DNA of 64,000 nt from CBDTTW01 sp965363675 (GTDB lineage: Bacteria > Bacteroidota > Rhodothermia > Rhodothermales > DASSAV01). This document shows positions 33,424 to 41,363 of this stretch, in pieces. Position 1 is the stretch's first letter, and each line of letters begins with the position of its first letter. The notes under the pieces are model-generated. The model was not told the origin of the DNA. It saw only the letters and a list, made by a program, of their open reading frames with translations, and did no database searches. A program made the position numbers and the translations under genes. The stretch lies in contig CBDTTW010000001.1 of NCBI GenBank assembly GCA_965363675.1, positions 1-64,000 on the forward strand, in the 5' to 3' direction.

Positions 33424-34623
33424 CTATGCCTCGATTTCTTGGGTGACCTCGCCGGTGCGGACGTTCTTGCGGATGCGCTTGACGGCCCCGTCCGGCATGC
33501 GCTCCTCCTTGATGAGCACGTATTCGCCGTCGGCGGCTTCCGGCTGCGCTCCCGAGGCGACGGATCCGCCGCGCCAGTCGTCCAGGTCCACCGGCGTCCA
33601 GGCTTTTTCGCGCGCCGAGCGGTAGCACGCGTCGAGGACGGCGTTGACGACGTAGCCGTCGTAGAAGGTTTCCATGGGCGGGCGCTGCGCATCCATCGCG
33701 TTGAACATGTCGTCGAACATGTGCGCATAGCCCAGCGCGTGCGGCTCGTCGCCGACGGGGAACAGCCAGCCGCTTTCCGACTCGACTTTTTCGGCCACGT
33801 AGCCGCCGGCTCCTCCGGTCGTGAACATCTCGAAGCCGGTGCGCAGCCAGTGGTTGAGCATGATCGTGCCCTGCGTGCCCGACACCTCGTCGCGCAAATC
33901 CATGCCGCCCCGGAAAGCCCAGCTCACCTCGAACTGGCCTACGGCGCCGCTCTCGAAGCGGATCAGGGCGATGCCGTGGTCCTCGGCCTCGATGGGATGC
34001 ACGAGCGTATCGGCCCAGCACACCACCTCGACCGGCCGGTTGCCCTTGCCGACGAAGCAGCGGATGATCTCGGCGCAGTGGCAGCCCATGTCGATCATGG
34101 CCCCGCCGCCGGCGCGCGCGGCGTCCCAGAACCAGGCGCTGTGCGGCCCCGGGTGCGTCTCGCGCGAGCGCACCCAGAGCACCTTGCCCACGGCGCCCTG
34201 TTGCACCGACGCGATGGACTTGAGCGTCTTGGGGGTGTACACCAGGTCCTCCAGGTACCCGTGAAAGACGCCCGCTTTCTCTACGGCTGCGAGCATGCGG
34301 CGGGCCTCGGCGGCGTTGCGGCCGAGCGGCTTGGTGCACAGCACCGCCTTGCCCGCCTCGGCGGCCAGCCGCACGGCCTCCTCGTGCCGGTCGTTGGGGA
34401 TGCCGACGACCACCACGTCCGTCGTCTCGTCCCGGATCGCGGCGGCCAAGTCGGTGGTGTGGCGCGGGATCTTCCACTCGGAGGCGAAGGCCGCCGCCCG
34501 CTCTTCCCGCTGCGAGTAGACCATGCCCACCGTGTCGCGGCTGCGCCGCCCGAGGATGGTCTGAGTGTAGAACGACGCGATGAGGCCCGTTCCGAGCATC
34601 GTGATGCAGTGTTGTGCAGGCAT
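33424..34623 (-). CDS. Gfo/Idh/MocA-family oxidoreductase
   Basis: 399 residues, no signal peptide. NAD(P) motif [14 protein letters not shown], the lysine block [14 protein letters not shown] (TKP where many members have EKP), and [20 protein letters not shown] with His ligands of the C-terminal domain. The last ~35 residues, ending [12 protein letters not shown], are an unusual charged extension. Divergent from the GntR operon with the promoter region between them, so probably part of the same catabolic system acting on a sugar or polyol. Substrate unknown. Confidence 0.88.
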   Translation of the reverse strand: MPAQHCITMLGTGLIASFYTQTILGRRSRDTVGMVYSQREERAAAFASEWKIPRHTTDLAAAIRDETTDVVVVGIPNDRHEEAVRLAAEAGKAVLCTKPLGRNAAEARRMLAAVEKAGVFHGYLEDLVYTPKTLKSIASVQQGAVGKVLWVRSRETHPGPHSAWFWDAARAGGGAMIDMGCHCAEIIRCFVGKGNRPVEVVCWADTLVHPIEAEDHGIALIRFESGAVGQFEVSWAFRGGMDLRDEVSGTQGTIMLNHWLRTGFEMFTTGGAGGYVAEKVESESGWLFPVGDEPHALGYAHMFDDMFNAMDAQRPPMETFYDGYVVNAVLDACYRSAREKAWTPVDLDDWRGGSVASGAQPEAADGEYVLIKEERMPDGAVKRIRKNVRTGEVTQEIEA

Positions 34624-34695
34624 GGCGGCGATAGGCTGGTGAGGGAAGGAAGCGTTTTTTTCGGCGGCGGCGCGGCCGATAAAGCGGCTCCGGCA

Positions 34696-34726
34696 TTTGC
34701 GCTTTGTCCGAATGTACGTACCTTTG
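34696..34726 (+). promoter_or_regulatory. Bacteroidota-type promoter with overlapping palindromic operator
   Basis: TTTG at 34696-34699, a 19-bp spacer, then TACCTTTG at 34719-34726, an exact match to the -33 TTTG / -7 TAnnTTTG promoter. The 8-bp palindrome GTACGTAC at 34714-34721 overlaps the -7 box, a good site for repression by the GntR product. An in-frame ATG at 34704 lies inside the promoter, which argues for the start at 34764. Confidence 0.65.
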
Positions 34727-34763
34727 CACCAGCGAACAACAACCCCCCGTCACGCTTGCGCCG

Positions 34764-35507
34764 ATGATAGACCCCGCGCGTCCGTTGCCGCTGTACCGCC
34801 AGGTCGAGGCCGAGCTGCGCCGGCTCCTGCGCAGCGGCAAAACGCCTCCCGGCGCGATGCTGCCCTCCGAGGCCGAGCTATGCCGGCGCTTCGGCGTGAG
34901 CCGCCACACGCTGCGCATGGCCGTCGGCAAGCTGGAGGACGACCGGCTCATCAAGCGCACGGCGGGGCGGGGCACGCTCGTGCTGGACGCGGCGCCGCGC
35001 CGACGCTTCTACCTCGACCAGAGCTTCACGCAGCAAATGGCGGACCTGGGGCGCAAGGCGGCATCTGTCGTGCTGCTGTCCGAGGTAGGGCCGGCGACCG
35101 AGGAGGAGTGCGCCGCCGCCGACCTGGCCCCCGGGGTCGCCGTGTTCCGGCTCAAGCGGGTGCGCCTCGGCGACGGGGCGCCGGTGGGCGTGCAGCGCCT
35201 GATCCTCCCGGCGGAAGCCTGCCCGGGCATCGAGACGGTCGATTTCAGCGCGCATTCCGTCTACGAGGTCCTGGCGAGCCGCTTCGGCATCGTCGTGGGC
35301 GCCATACGGCACACCGTCTCGGCGACCCTCGCCGACGCGCCCACGGCGGCGCTCTTGGAGGCCCCGGTCGGCAGTCCGCTGCTGGCGGTGCGCACCTGGA
35401 CCGGCTCGCGGCGCGGCGCGCTCATCGAATGCACGAGCAGCCTGTACCGCGCCGACCAGTTCGAGTTCAGCACCACGCATCACCCTCCGGACGCCCAACG
35501 CCCATGA
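34764..35507 (+). CDS. GntR-family (HutC/UTRA) transcriptional regulator
   Basis: 247 residues from ATG 34764. N-terminal winged helix: PLYRQVEAELRRLLRSG, LPSEAELCRRFGVSRHTLRM, RLIKRTAGRGTLV. The UTRA ligand domain follows (FYLDQSFTQQMADLGRKAAS, VFRLKRVRLGDGAPVGVQRL, ALIECTSSLYRADQFEF). UTRA regulators usually sense small metabolites such as sugar phosphates and repress neighbouring genes. First gene of a six-gene operon; its stop overlaps the next start (ATGA). Confidence 0.93.
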   Translation: MIDPARPLPLYRQVEAELRRLLRSGKTPPGAMLPSEAELCRRFGVSRHTLRMAVGKLEDDRLIKRTAGRGTLVLDAAPRRRFYLDQSFTQQMADLGRKAASVVLLSEVGPATEEECAAADLAPGVAVFRLKRVRLGDGAPVGVQRLILPAEACPGIETVDFSAHSVYEVLASRFGIVVGAIRHTVSATLADAPTAALLEAPVGSPLLAVRTWTGSRRGALIECTSSLYRADQFEFSTTHHPPDAQRP

Positions 35508-36628
35508 CGCCCCGCTCCCGCGTGCTCGCCGCCCTCGACGGGCGCCCGGCCGACCGCATCCCGACAGCCCTTTGGGGAAGCTGGTACGGCGTCACGGACC
35601 GCCTTTACTTTCGCCTCCTGGAGCATCTGGGCTGGGAGCCGGCGCCGCCGTTCCGGCCGGAGAAGCTGCATTCGGTCAACTACTACGACGACCGCCTGCT
35701 CGCACGGCTCGGGACGGACGTGCGCCACGTGGACCCCGGCCCCGCCACCGTCACGGCGCGGCGCAGCCCGGAGGGCGTGGACGGCTGGGGCATCGGCTGG
35801 GACGACTCGGGGCTGTACCGCTCGGCGCGCGTGCATCCGCTCGCGGCGGCGAGCGTCGCCGAGATTCTGGCGCATCCGATGCCCGGCCCCGACGCCGTGC
35901 AGGAGGCCGAGGTGCAGGCGCGCCTTGCCGCCATCGACGCCTTGGGCGACGAGTACGCCGTCTTCGGCCGGGCCGTCAGCTCGTACGGCTTGTTCGAAAT
36001 GGCCCAGGCGCTGCGCAAGCACGACCAGCTTTTCCTCGACTTTTTCGATGCGCCCGAGGTCGTCGATGCGCTCGCCGGGCGCCTGGCGGATTGCTATCTG
36101 GGCCTCTACGAACGCTTCCTCGACCTCGCCGGCGACCGCCTGGATGCGGTCGAGCTGCCGGGGGACGACTTTGCGGGCAATCAGCACCCGATCATCTCGC
36201 CGCGCATGTTCGACCGCTTTTTCGCCGAGCCGTACCGCCGGCTCATCGGGGGCATCAAGCGCATGCGCCCCGGCGTCAAGGTCATTTTTCACTCGGACGG
36301 GGCTATCAAGCCGTTCTTGCCGCGCCTCATTGCGCTCGGCGTGGACGCCGTGCACCCGCTGGAACCTCTGCCCGCCACCGACATGGCCGCCATCCGCCGC
36401 GCGTTCGGCGGCCGCATCGCCTTCCTGGGCGGCATCGACATCCGGGAGGCGCTGCAAGGCGGCCCGGAGCGCGTGCGCGCCGAGGTAGAGGCGCGCATCG
36501 ACGCGCTCGGGCCGAGCGGCTACCTCCTTGCGCCCGCCAACCATCTTCAGTGGGACATTCCGCCCGAGAACGTGCTCACGCTTTTCGACCACGCCCAGCA
36601 GTATGGGCGCCTCACTCCCTTGACCTGA
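35504..36628 (+). CDS. uroporphyrinogen decarboxylase-like protein (not HemE)
   Basis: 374 residues from ATG 35504, overlapping the GntR stop by 4 bp. TIM-barrel URO-D superfamily: MTPRSRVLAALDGRPADRIP, LDAVELPGDDFAGNQHPIIS, KVIFHSDGAIKPFLPRLIAL, GVDAVHPLEPLPATDM, IAFLGGIDIREAL and LLAPANHLQWDIPPENVLTL. It carries HSDG where zinc corrinoid methyltransferases have HxC, so it is not MtaA-type. Such proteins are abundant in sugar-degradation loci of Planctomycetota-like bacteria and have no settled activity. Heme synthesis is not supported by context. Confidence 0.82.
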   Translation: MTPRSRVLAALDGRPADRIPTALWGSWYGVTDRLYFRLLEHLGWEPAPPFRPEKLHSVNYYDDRLLARLGTDVRHVDPGPATVTARRSPEGVDGWGIGWDDSGLYRSARVHPLAAASVAEILAHPMPGPDAVQEAEVQARLAAIDALGDEYAVFGRAVSSYGLFEMAQALRKHDQLFLDFFDAPEVVDALAGRLADCYLGLYERFLDLAGDRLDAVELPGDDFAGNQHPIISPRMFDRFFAEPYRRLIGGIKRMRPGVKVIFHSDGAIKPFLPRLIALGVDAVHPLEPLPATDMAAIRRAFGGRIAFLGGIDIREALQGGPERVRAEVEARIDALGPSGYLLAPANHLQWDIPPENVLTLFDHAQQYGRLTPLT

Positions 36629-36633
36629 ACCCT

Positions 36634-37458
36634 ATGACGACGGCGACCGCCTCGACCCCCACGCCCCCGCGCGAAGCCCTGGCCCCTGCGCTGGATTACC
36701 TCGCCGCCGGAGCGGCCATCCTGGAGCGCATCCGCGACACCCAACTCGACGCGCTCGACGCGGCGGCCGAGATCGCCGCCGACAGCATCGCCGGCGGCGG
36801 CCTGGTGCATTTGTTCGGCACGGGCCACTCGCGCATCGCCATCGAGGAGATTTTCCCGCGCCACGGCTCGTTTCCGGGGTTCCACCCCATCGTCGAGCTG
36901 TCGCTGACGTTTCACAACATGGTGGTCGGCGCCAACGGCCAGCGCCAGGCGATGCTGCTCGAACACGTCGAGCCGCTGGGCAAGGCCATCCTGCGCAACT
37001 TCGTGCTGCGGCCTCCGGACTCGTTCCTCATTTTCTCGAACAGCGGCGTCAACGAAGTCGTGGTCGAGGTGGCGCGCCTGGCGCAGGCGCAGGGCCTGCC
37101 GGTGGTGGCCGTCGTCTCCCGCGAGCACTGCGACGCTTCGCCGGCGCGCCACAGCTCGGGCATGAAGCTGCCCGACGCCGCCGACGTGACGATAGACAAC
37201 TGCACCCCCGGCGGCGACGCCATGGTGACCGTGCCAGGCTTGCAGGACCCGGTGGGGCCGGGCTCGACCATCGGCCATGCGGCCGTGGCGAACGCGCTCA
37301 AGTGCCTCGTGGCCGACCGCCTCACCCGGCGCGGCCGGCCGCCCATCGTCCTGACGAGCAGCTACTTCGCGGGCGAGGAGCGTTCGAAGGAGCTGTTCGA
37401 GACGTGCTACGACGACTATCGCCGCCGCGTGGCGCGCGTCTACGGAGCCGGAGCATGA
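36634..37458 (+). CDS. SIS-domain protein (UPF0309-like)
   Basis: 274 residues from ATG 36634, 5 bp after the previous stop. SIS fold signatures: GGGLVHLFGTGHSRIAIEE (phosphosugar-binding Gly/Ser loop), SFLIFSNSGVNEVVVEVARL, LPVVAVVSREHCDASPARHS, and VGPGSTIGHAAVANALKCLV. SIS domains bind or isomerise phosphosugars, suggesting a phosphorylated amino or keto sugar in the pathway. The next gene overlaps by 4 bp. Confidence 0.88.
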   Translation: MTTATASTPTPPREALAPALDYLAAGAAILERIRDTQLDALDAAAEIAADSIAGGGLVHLFGTGHSRIAIEEIFPRHGSFPGFHPIVELSLTFHNMVVGANGQRQAMLLEHVEPLGKAILRNFVLRPPDSFLIFSNSGVNEVVVEVARLAQAQGLPVVAVVSREHCDASPARHSSGMKLPDAADVTIDNCTPGGDAMVTVPGLQDPVGPGSTIGHAAVANALKCLVADRLTRRGRPPIVLTSSYFAGEERSKELFETCYDDYRRRVARVYGAGA

Positions 37459-38231
37459 CGCGCGCCGAGGGGGGCCTGCTCTCAGGCAAGACGGCGTGGG
37501 TCACCGGCGCCGGCGGCGGCATCGGGCGCGCGGCGGCGCTGCTTTTCGCGGCGCACGGCGCCGCCGTCGGCTGCATCGACCTCGACGGAGGGCGCGCAGC
37601 GGCCACGGCGGCCGAGGCCGGGGGCGAGGCCGCCGTGGCCGACGTGAGCCTCGCCGGAGACGTGCAACGGGCTTTCGCGGCGCTCGCCGAGCGCATGGGG
37701 CCGCCGGACGCGCTGTTCAACGTCGTCGGCGTCTCCGGACGGAGGTGGGGCGACGGGCCGGTGGAGTCGTGCACGGAAGAAGCGTGGGAGCGCGTCATGG
37801 CCGTCAACGTGCGCAGCATGTTTCTGTGCTGCCGCGAGGCGGTGCCGCTGTTGCGGCGGCGGGGCGGCGGCGCCATCGTCAACCTGTCGTCGGTGCTGGG
37901 CCTCGTCGGCGGCGACGCCGACTTTGCCACGCACGCCTACGCCACGAGCAAGGGGGCCATTATCAGCCTCACGCGCAGCATCGCCAGCTTTTACGCGCCC
38001 GAGGGCATCCGCGCGAACGTGATCTGCGCCGGCCTCATCGCCACCGAGATGAGCCTTCGGGCGCAGCAGAACCCGGCCATCACCGCCCGGCTGCCGGCGT
38101 TGCAGCCGCTGACGGGCGGCTTCGGCGCTCCCGGCGACGTGGCCGGAGCGGCGCTCTACCTGGCCTCCGACCTTTCCGCCTTCGTCACCGGAGCCGTCCT
38201 CGCCGTCGATGGCGGGTGGACGGTTCGTTAA
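37455..38231 (+). CDS. SDR-family oxidoreductase
   Basis: 258 residues from ATG 37455 (ATGA overlap with the SIS gene). Complete classical SDR: GKTAWVTGAGGGIGRAAALL, catalytic Ser in VNLSSVLG and YxxxK as YATSK, ending GAVLAVDGGW. An NAD-dependent dehydrogenase acting on an alcohol, most likely a sugar or polyol by context. Confidence 0.92.
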   Translation: MTRAEGGLLSGKTAWVTGAGGGIGRAAALLFAAHGAAVGCIDLDGGRAAATAAEAGGEAAVADVSLAGDVQRAFAALAERMGPPDALFNVVGVSGRRWGDGPVESCTEEAWERVMAVNVRSMFLCCREAVPLLRRRGGGAIVNLSSVLGLVGGDADFATHAYATSKGAIISLTRSIASFYAPEGIRANVICAGLIATEMSLRAQQNPAITARLPALQPLTGGFGAPGDVAGAALYLASDLSAFVTGAVLAVDGGWTVR

Positions 38232-38243
38232 GCCGCTGCCGGC

Positions 38244-39533
38244 ATGATCTACAGCAAACAGATTGACGCGACGATCCGGACGGAGGTGCTGGTGGTGGGC
38301 GGCGGCTCCGCCGGCGCAACGGCGGCCATTGCGGCGGCGCGTACGGGCGCGCGCACCCTGCTCGTGGAGCGCTACGGCTTTGCGGGCGGCACGAGCACGG
38401 CCGTCCTCGACACGTTCTACGGCTTCTACACGCCGGGCGAGCCGCGCGCCAAGGTCGTCGGCGGCATCCCCGACGACGTGGTGGCGGCCCTCGACGCGCA
38501 CGGGGTGATGCTGGTGCGCCCCAACACCTACGGCGCCGGCGACGGCATCACCTACGACCCCGAGACGCTCAAAATCGTCTGGGAGCGCCTCATCGAAGGG
38601 GCGGGCGCGCGCATCCTGTACCATACCTATGCCGTCGATGCCTTGCGCGAGGGCGACGCCGTGGCGGGCATCGTGGCGGTCAACAAGGGCGGCTTCGTGC
38701 GCATCGAGGCCGCCGTCACCATAGACGCTTCCGGCGACGCCGACGTGGCCGCCTTTGCGGGGGCCGCCTTCGAGGGGCCGCGCGACGGCCCGGTGCAGTC
38801 GCTCACGACCACGTTCCGCATGATCAACGTGGACGTGGCGCGGGCGCGCGCCGTGAAGAAAGACCAGTTGCACGCGCTCATGGCCGAGGCCATCGCCTCG
38901 GGCGCCTACGATCTGCCGCGCAAGGAGGGCAGCGTGCACATCACCCCGCTGCCCGGCGTCATGGCAACCAACATGACGCGCGTAGCGCACGTAGACGCCA
39001 CCGACCCCGAGGCGCTTTCCGAGGCCGAGCGCGAAGGGCGGCGCCAGGCGCTCGAATACGCGCGCTTCCTGCGCGACAAGGCGCCCGGCTACGAGCAGGC
39101 GGCGCTCGGCGGGCTGAGCGTCTCGGTAGGCGTCCGCGAGACGCGGCGCATCCACGGCGACTACCGCCTCACGCGCGCCGACGTGCTCGGCGCCCGCCGC
39201 TTCGACGACGCCATCGCACGCTGCGGAGCGCCCATCGAGGACCACCACGCCGGCGCCGACACCGCCTGGCAATACCTCCCGACGGGCGCCGCCTACGACA
39301 TCCCGTACCGCGCGCTCCTGCCGGCGGGCCTGGAGCGTCTGCTGGCGGCGGGCCGCTGCCTCTCGGCGGAGCATGCCGCCCATGCAAGCGTGCGCAGCAT
39401 GGGGCAGTGCATGGCGATGGGGCAGGCCGCCGGCACGGCCGCAGCCCTCGCCGTGGCGGGCCGCACGACCCCCCGCGCCCTTGCCGTCGGCGCGTTGCAG
39501 GACCGCCTGCGCGCCGACGGGGCCATCCTTTAA
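38244..39533 (+). CDS. FAD-dependent oxidoreductase
   Basis: 429 residues. N-terminal FAD motif TEVLVVGGGSAGATAAIAAA followed by TLLVERYGFAGGTSTAV, typical of the FAD_oxidored family. A second FAD contact is DASGDADVAAFAGAAFEG. The C-terminal part has PYRALLPAGLERLLAAGRCL and RSMGQCMAMGQAAGTAAAL, which close the FAD site. Distinct from succinate dehydrogenase-type flavoproteins; members are common in polysaccharide-degrading bacteria. 12 bp after the SDR gene. Electron acceptor and substrate unknown. Confidence 0.88.
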   Translation: MIYSKQIDATIRTEVLVVGGGSAGATAAIAAARTGARTLLVERYGFAGGTSTAVLDTFYGFYTPGEPRAKVVGGIPDDVVAALDAHGVMLVRPNTYGAGDGITYDPETLKIVWERLIEGAGARILYHTYAVDALREGDAVAGIVAVNKGGFVRIEAAVTIDASGDADVAAFAGAAFEGPRDGPVQSLTTTFRMINVDVARARAVKKDQLHALMAEAIASGAYDLPRKEGSVHITPLPGVMATNMTRVAHVDATDPEALSEAEREGRRQALEYARFLRDKAPGYEQAALGGLSVSVGVRETRRIHGDYRLTRADVLGARRFDDAIARCGAPIEDHHAGADTAWQYLPTGAAYDIPYRALLPAGLERLLAAGRCLSAEHAAHASVRSMGQCMAMGQAAGTAAALAVAGRTTPRALAVGALQDRLRADGAIL

Positions 39534-39545
39534 ATCGCAGCCTTC

Positions 39546-40469
39546 ATGGCGTTTATCCGCACCGTCCGGGGAGACATCGAGGCCGACGCCGTTGGGCGCG
39601 CCTACATCCACGAGCATTTGCTGGCCGCCCCGCCGCCGCCTTACTGGACCGAAGACCTGGCCCTTACCGACGAGCAAGCCGCCGCCGCCGAACTAAGAAC
39701 GTTCGCGGCGGCCGGCGGCGCGCTCGTCGTAGAGATGACCACGCCCGATTACAACCGCGATGCGGCGGGTCTGCGGCGCCTCAGCGAGGCGACGGGGGTG
39801 CACCTCGTGGCCGCCTCGGGCTATAACAAAGAGAAGTTCTGCATCGACTTCATCCGGGGCGTTCCGGCCGAGACGCTTACGGACCGTTTTTGCCGCGAGA
39901 TCGAGCGCGGCATGGACGGCGGCGACGTGCGGGCGGGCCTCGTCAAGGCGTCCTCGATGGGCGGCCCCTTCAGCCGCGACACCGAGCAGCTTTTCATCGC
40001 GGCGGCCCGCACCCACCTGCGCACCGGCGCGCCTATCTCGACGCACACCGAGGCCGGGGCGATGGCGCTGGAGCAGGTGGCACTGCTGCGGGCGCACGGC
40101 GCGCCGCCGGAGCATATCATCATCGGGCATCTGGACCGCAGGCTCGACCTGCCGTTCCTTGAAGCGGTGGCCGCTACGGGCGTGCACCTCAGCTTCGACC
40201 AGATCGGCAAAACGAAATACTACCCGGACGAGGCCCGCGCTGAGGCGCTGGCGCATCTCATCGGCCGTGGGTACGGCGCCCGGCTCGTGCTCGGCGGCGA
40301 CCTGGCGCGGCGCGCCTACTGGCCGTCGTACGGCTTCCCCGAGGGCCCCGGCTTCGGCCACATCCTCCGCCGTTTCAGCCGCTTGCTGCTGGAGGCCGGC
40401 TGCGCGCCCGCCGACATCGACCGGATGCTTCTCGACAACCCGCGCCGCGCGCTCAGCTTTGCGCTTTAA
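39546..40469 (+). CDS. phosphotriesterase-family metal hydrolase (lactonase-like)
   Basis: 307 residues. Amidohydrolase barrel with binuclear-metal ligands all present: His22 and His24 in YIHEHL, bridging Lys134 in GLVKASS, His167 in STHTEAG, His195 in IIGHLD and Asp252 in LGGDLARR. PTE-family enzymes in bacteria are usually lactonases or carboxyl-ester hydrolases; organophosphate activity is promiscuous. Last gene of the operon, 12 bp after the FAD oxidoreductase. In this context it may open a sugar lactone. Confidence 0.92.
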   Translation: MAFIRTVRGDIEADAVGRAYIHEHLLAAPPPPYWTEDLALTDEQAAAAELRTFAAAGGALVVEMTTPDYNRDAAGLRRLSEATGVHLVAASGYNKEKFCIDFIRGVPAETLTDRFCREIERGMDGGDVRAGLVKASSMGGPFSRDTEQLFIAAARTHLRTGAPISTHTEAGAMALEQVALLRAHGAPPEHIIIGHLDRRLDLPFLEAVAATGVHLSFDQIGKTKYYPDEARAEALAHLIGRGYGARLVLGGDLARRAYWPSYGFPEGPGFGHILRRFSRLLLEAGCAPADIDRMLLDNPRRALSFAL

Positions 40470-40597
40470 GTTTGTGCAAATACGGTTACTACCGGCGGGT
40501 TCGTGGGCGGCGTAACGGTATCTTCGCCTCGCGGGTTAAACCCTCGCGGCTGCGGCCGATATAAGGCGCTGTAGTCTTTCACCAAACCTGTGGAACC

Positions 40598-40687
40598 ATG
40601 ATTATCGGCTTCGCCATTTCGTCGCTCAGCTTCGCCGTCGTGAGCGGTATGTTTTTGATTGTCGCCCGGGAGAGCCGCGTCAGCTAA
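40598..40687 (+). CDS. 29-residue single-span membrane peptide
   Basis: ATG 40598 to TAA 40687. One hydrophobic segment (IIGFAISSLSFAVVSGMFLI) and a short charged end (VARESRVS). It is followed after 36 bp by a strong terminator, so a transcript very likely ends here, and it stands apart (128 bp) from the upstream operon. Ribosome binding is weak (TGGAACC before the ATG). It could be a small membrane protein or a leader peptide. Confidence 0.45.
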   Translation: MIIGFAISSLSFAVVSGMFLIVARESRVS

Positions 40688-40723
40688 GCGCGCCCGTTGG
40701 ATATAGAGCTTCCCCTGAGAAGC

Positions 40724-40767
40724 AAAAGCCGCACGCCCTGAAGCACAAAGGGCGCGCGGCTTTTTTT
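40724..40767 (+). terminator. rho-independent terminator
   Basis: AAAAGCCGCACGCCC - loop - GGGCGCGCGGCTTTTTTT. Strong stem with one mismatch and a 7-T run, reading on the plus strand after the small peptide gene; it also faces the convergent zinc-ribbon gene. Confidence 0.9.
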
Positions 40768-40797
40768 AGGTAGGCGCCGCCGGGCGGCAGGCTGCGT

Positions 40798-41226
40798 TCA
40801 GAGGTCGTCGGCGGAGCGGGGCAGGCCGTCGCCTTCGGCAAGGGCGTCGAAGCCGTCGGGCTCCTCGTCCTCGAAGCGCGCTTGGGCGGCCAAATCGACG
40901 GCCGGCTCTTCGGGGGCGTAGCGCGGGTCGTAGGCGTGTTCGACTTTCTTTTGCTCCTGCGCCTTCTCCTGCGCCTTGTAGAGCTTGTCGGCCTCCTCGA
41001 CGAACAGCTCGACGTGCCCGCAGTCGCCGCAGACGCGCGCATAAACGGTCGTGGTTTTGCCGCCCCTGAAGAAGAAGGCGTTGGGGTTGCGGTAGACTTG
41101 CAGGGTCAGTTCGAGCACGGGAATGTTCACCGGCCCACGGTCGAGGATGTGAGCCTTGGTGATCAGCCGCACCGACCCGCACCGCATGCAGGGCCGTTCG
41201 GGCTCCTGGGCTTCCGGTTCGCTCAT
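40798..41226 (-). CDS. zinc-ribbon-like hypothetical protein
   Basis: 142 residues. Two Cys pairs spaced as a treble-clef/zinc ribbon: PCMRCGSVRL and RVCGDCGHVELFV, separated by a beta hairpin region with VLELTLQVYRNPNAFFF. After the ribbon come a Lys/Gln-rich helix (YKAQEKAQEQKKVEHAYD) and an acidic tail. No known enzyme domain. Probably a cytoplasmic nucleic-acid or protein-binding factor. Standing 137 bp from the downstream TreS-like gene on the same strand. Confidence 0.7.
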   Translation of the reverse strand: MSEPEAQEPERPCMRCGSVRLITKAHILDRGPVNIPVLELTLQVYRNPNAFFFRGGKTTTVYARVCGDCGHVELFVEEADKLYKAQEKAQEQKKVEHAYDPRYAPEEPAVDLAAQARFEDEEPDGFDALAEGDGLPRSADDL

Positions 41227-41363
41227 CCGAGTGTCTCGTGGAAAGTGGGGAGGGCGCCGCGCGTTTGCAGGGCGCTATGGGGCAGTAATCGACCGGTTTG
41301 GCCGCAGCTTAAGCGGCGGCCCTACCACACGGTACGCATAAAACGCGCGAATTCCGGCGGCGC

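Noticed and set aside
35504..36628. Assignment of the UroD-like gene as hemE
   Set aside because: It is in a GntR catabolic operon without heme genes, and its motifs match the unassigned UroD-like group.
39546..40469. Assignment as a true organophosphate-degrading phosphotriesterase
   Set aside because: Metal ligands alone are shared with lactonases; the operon context suggests carbohydrate metabolism.
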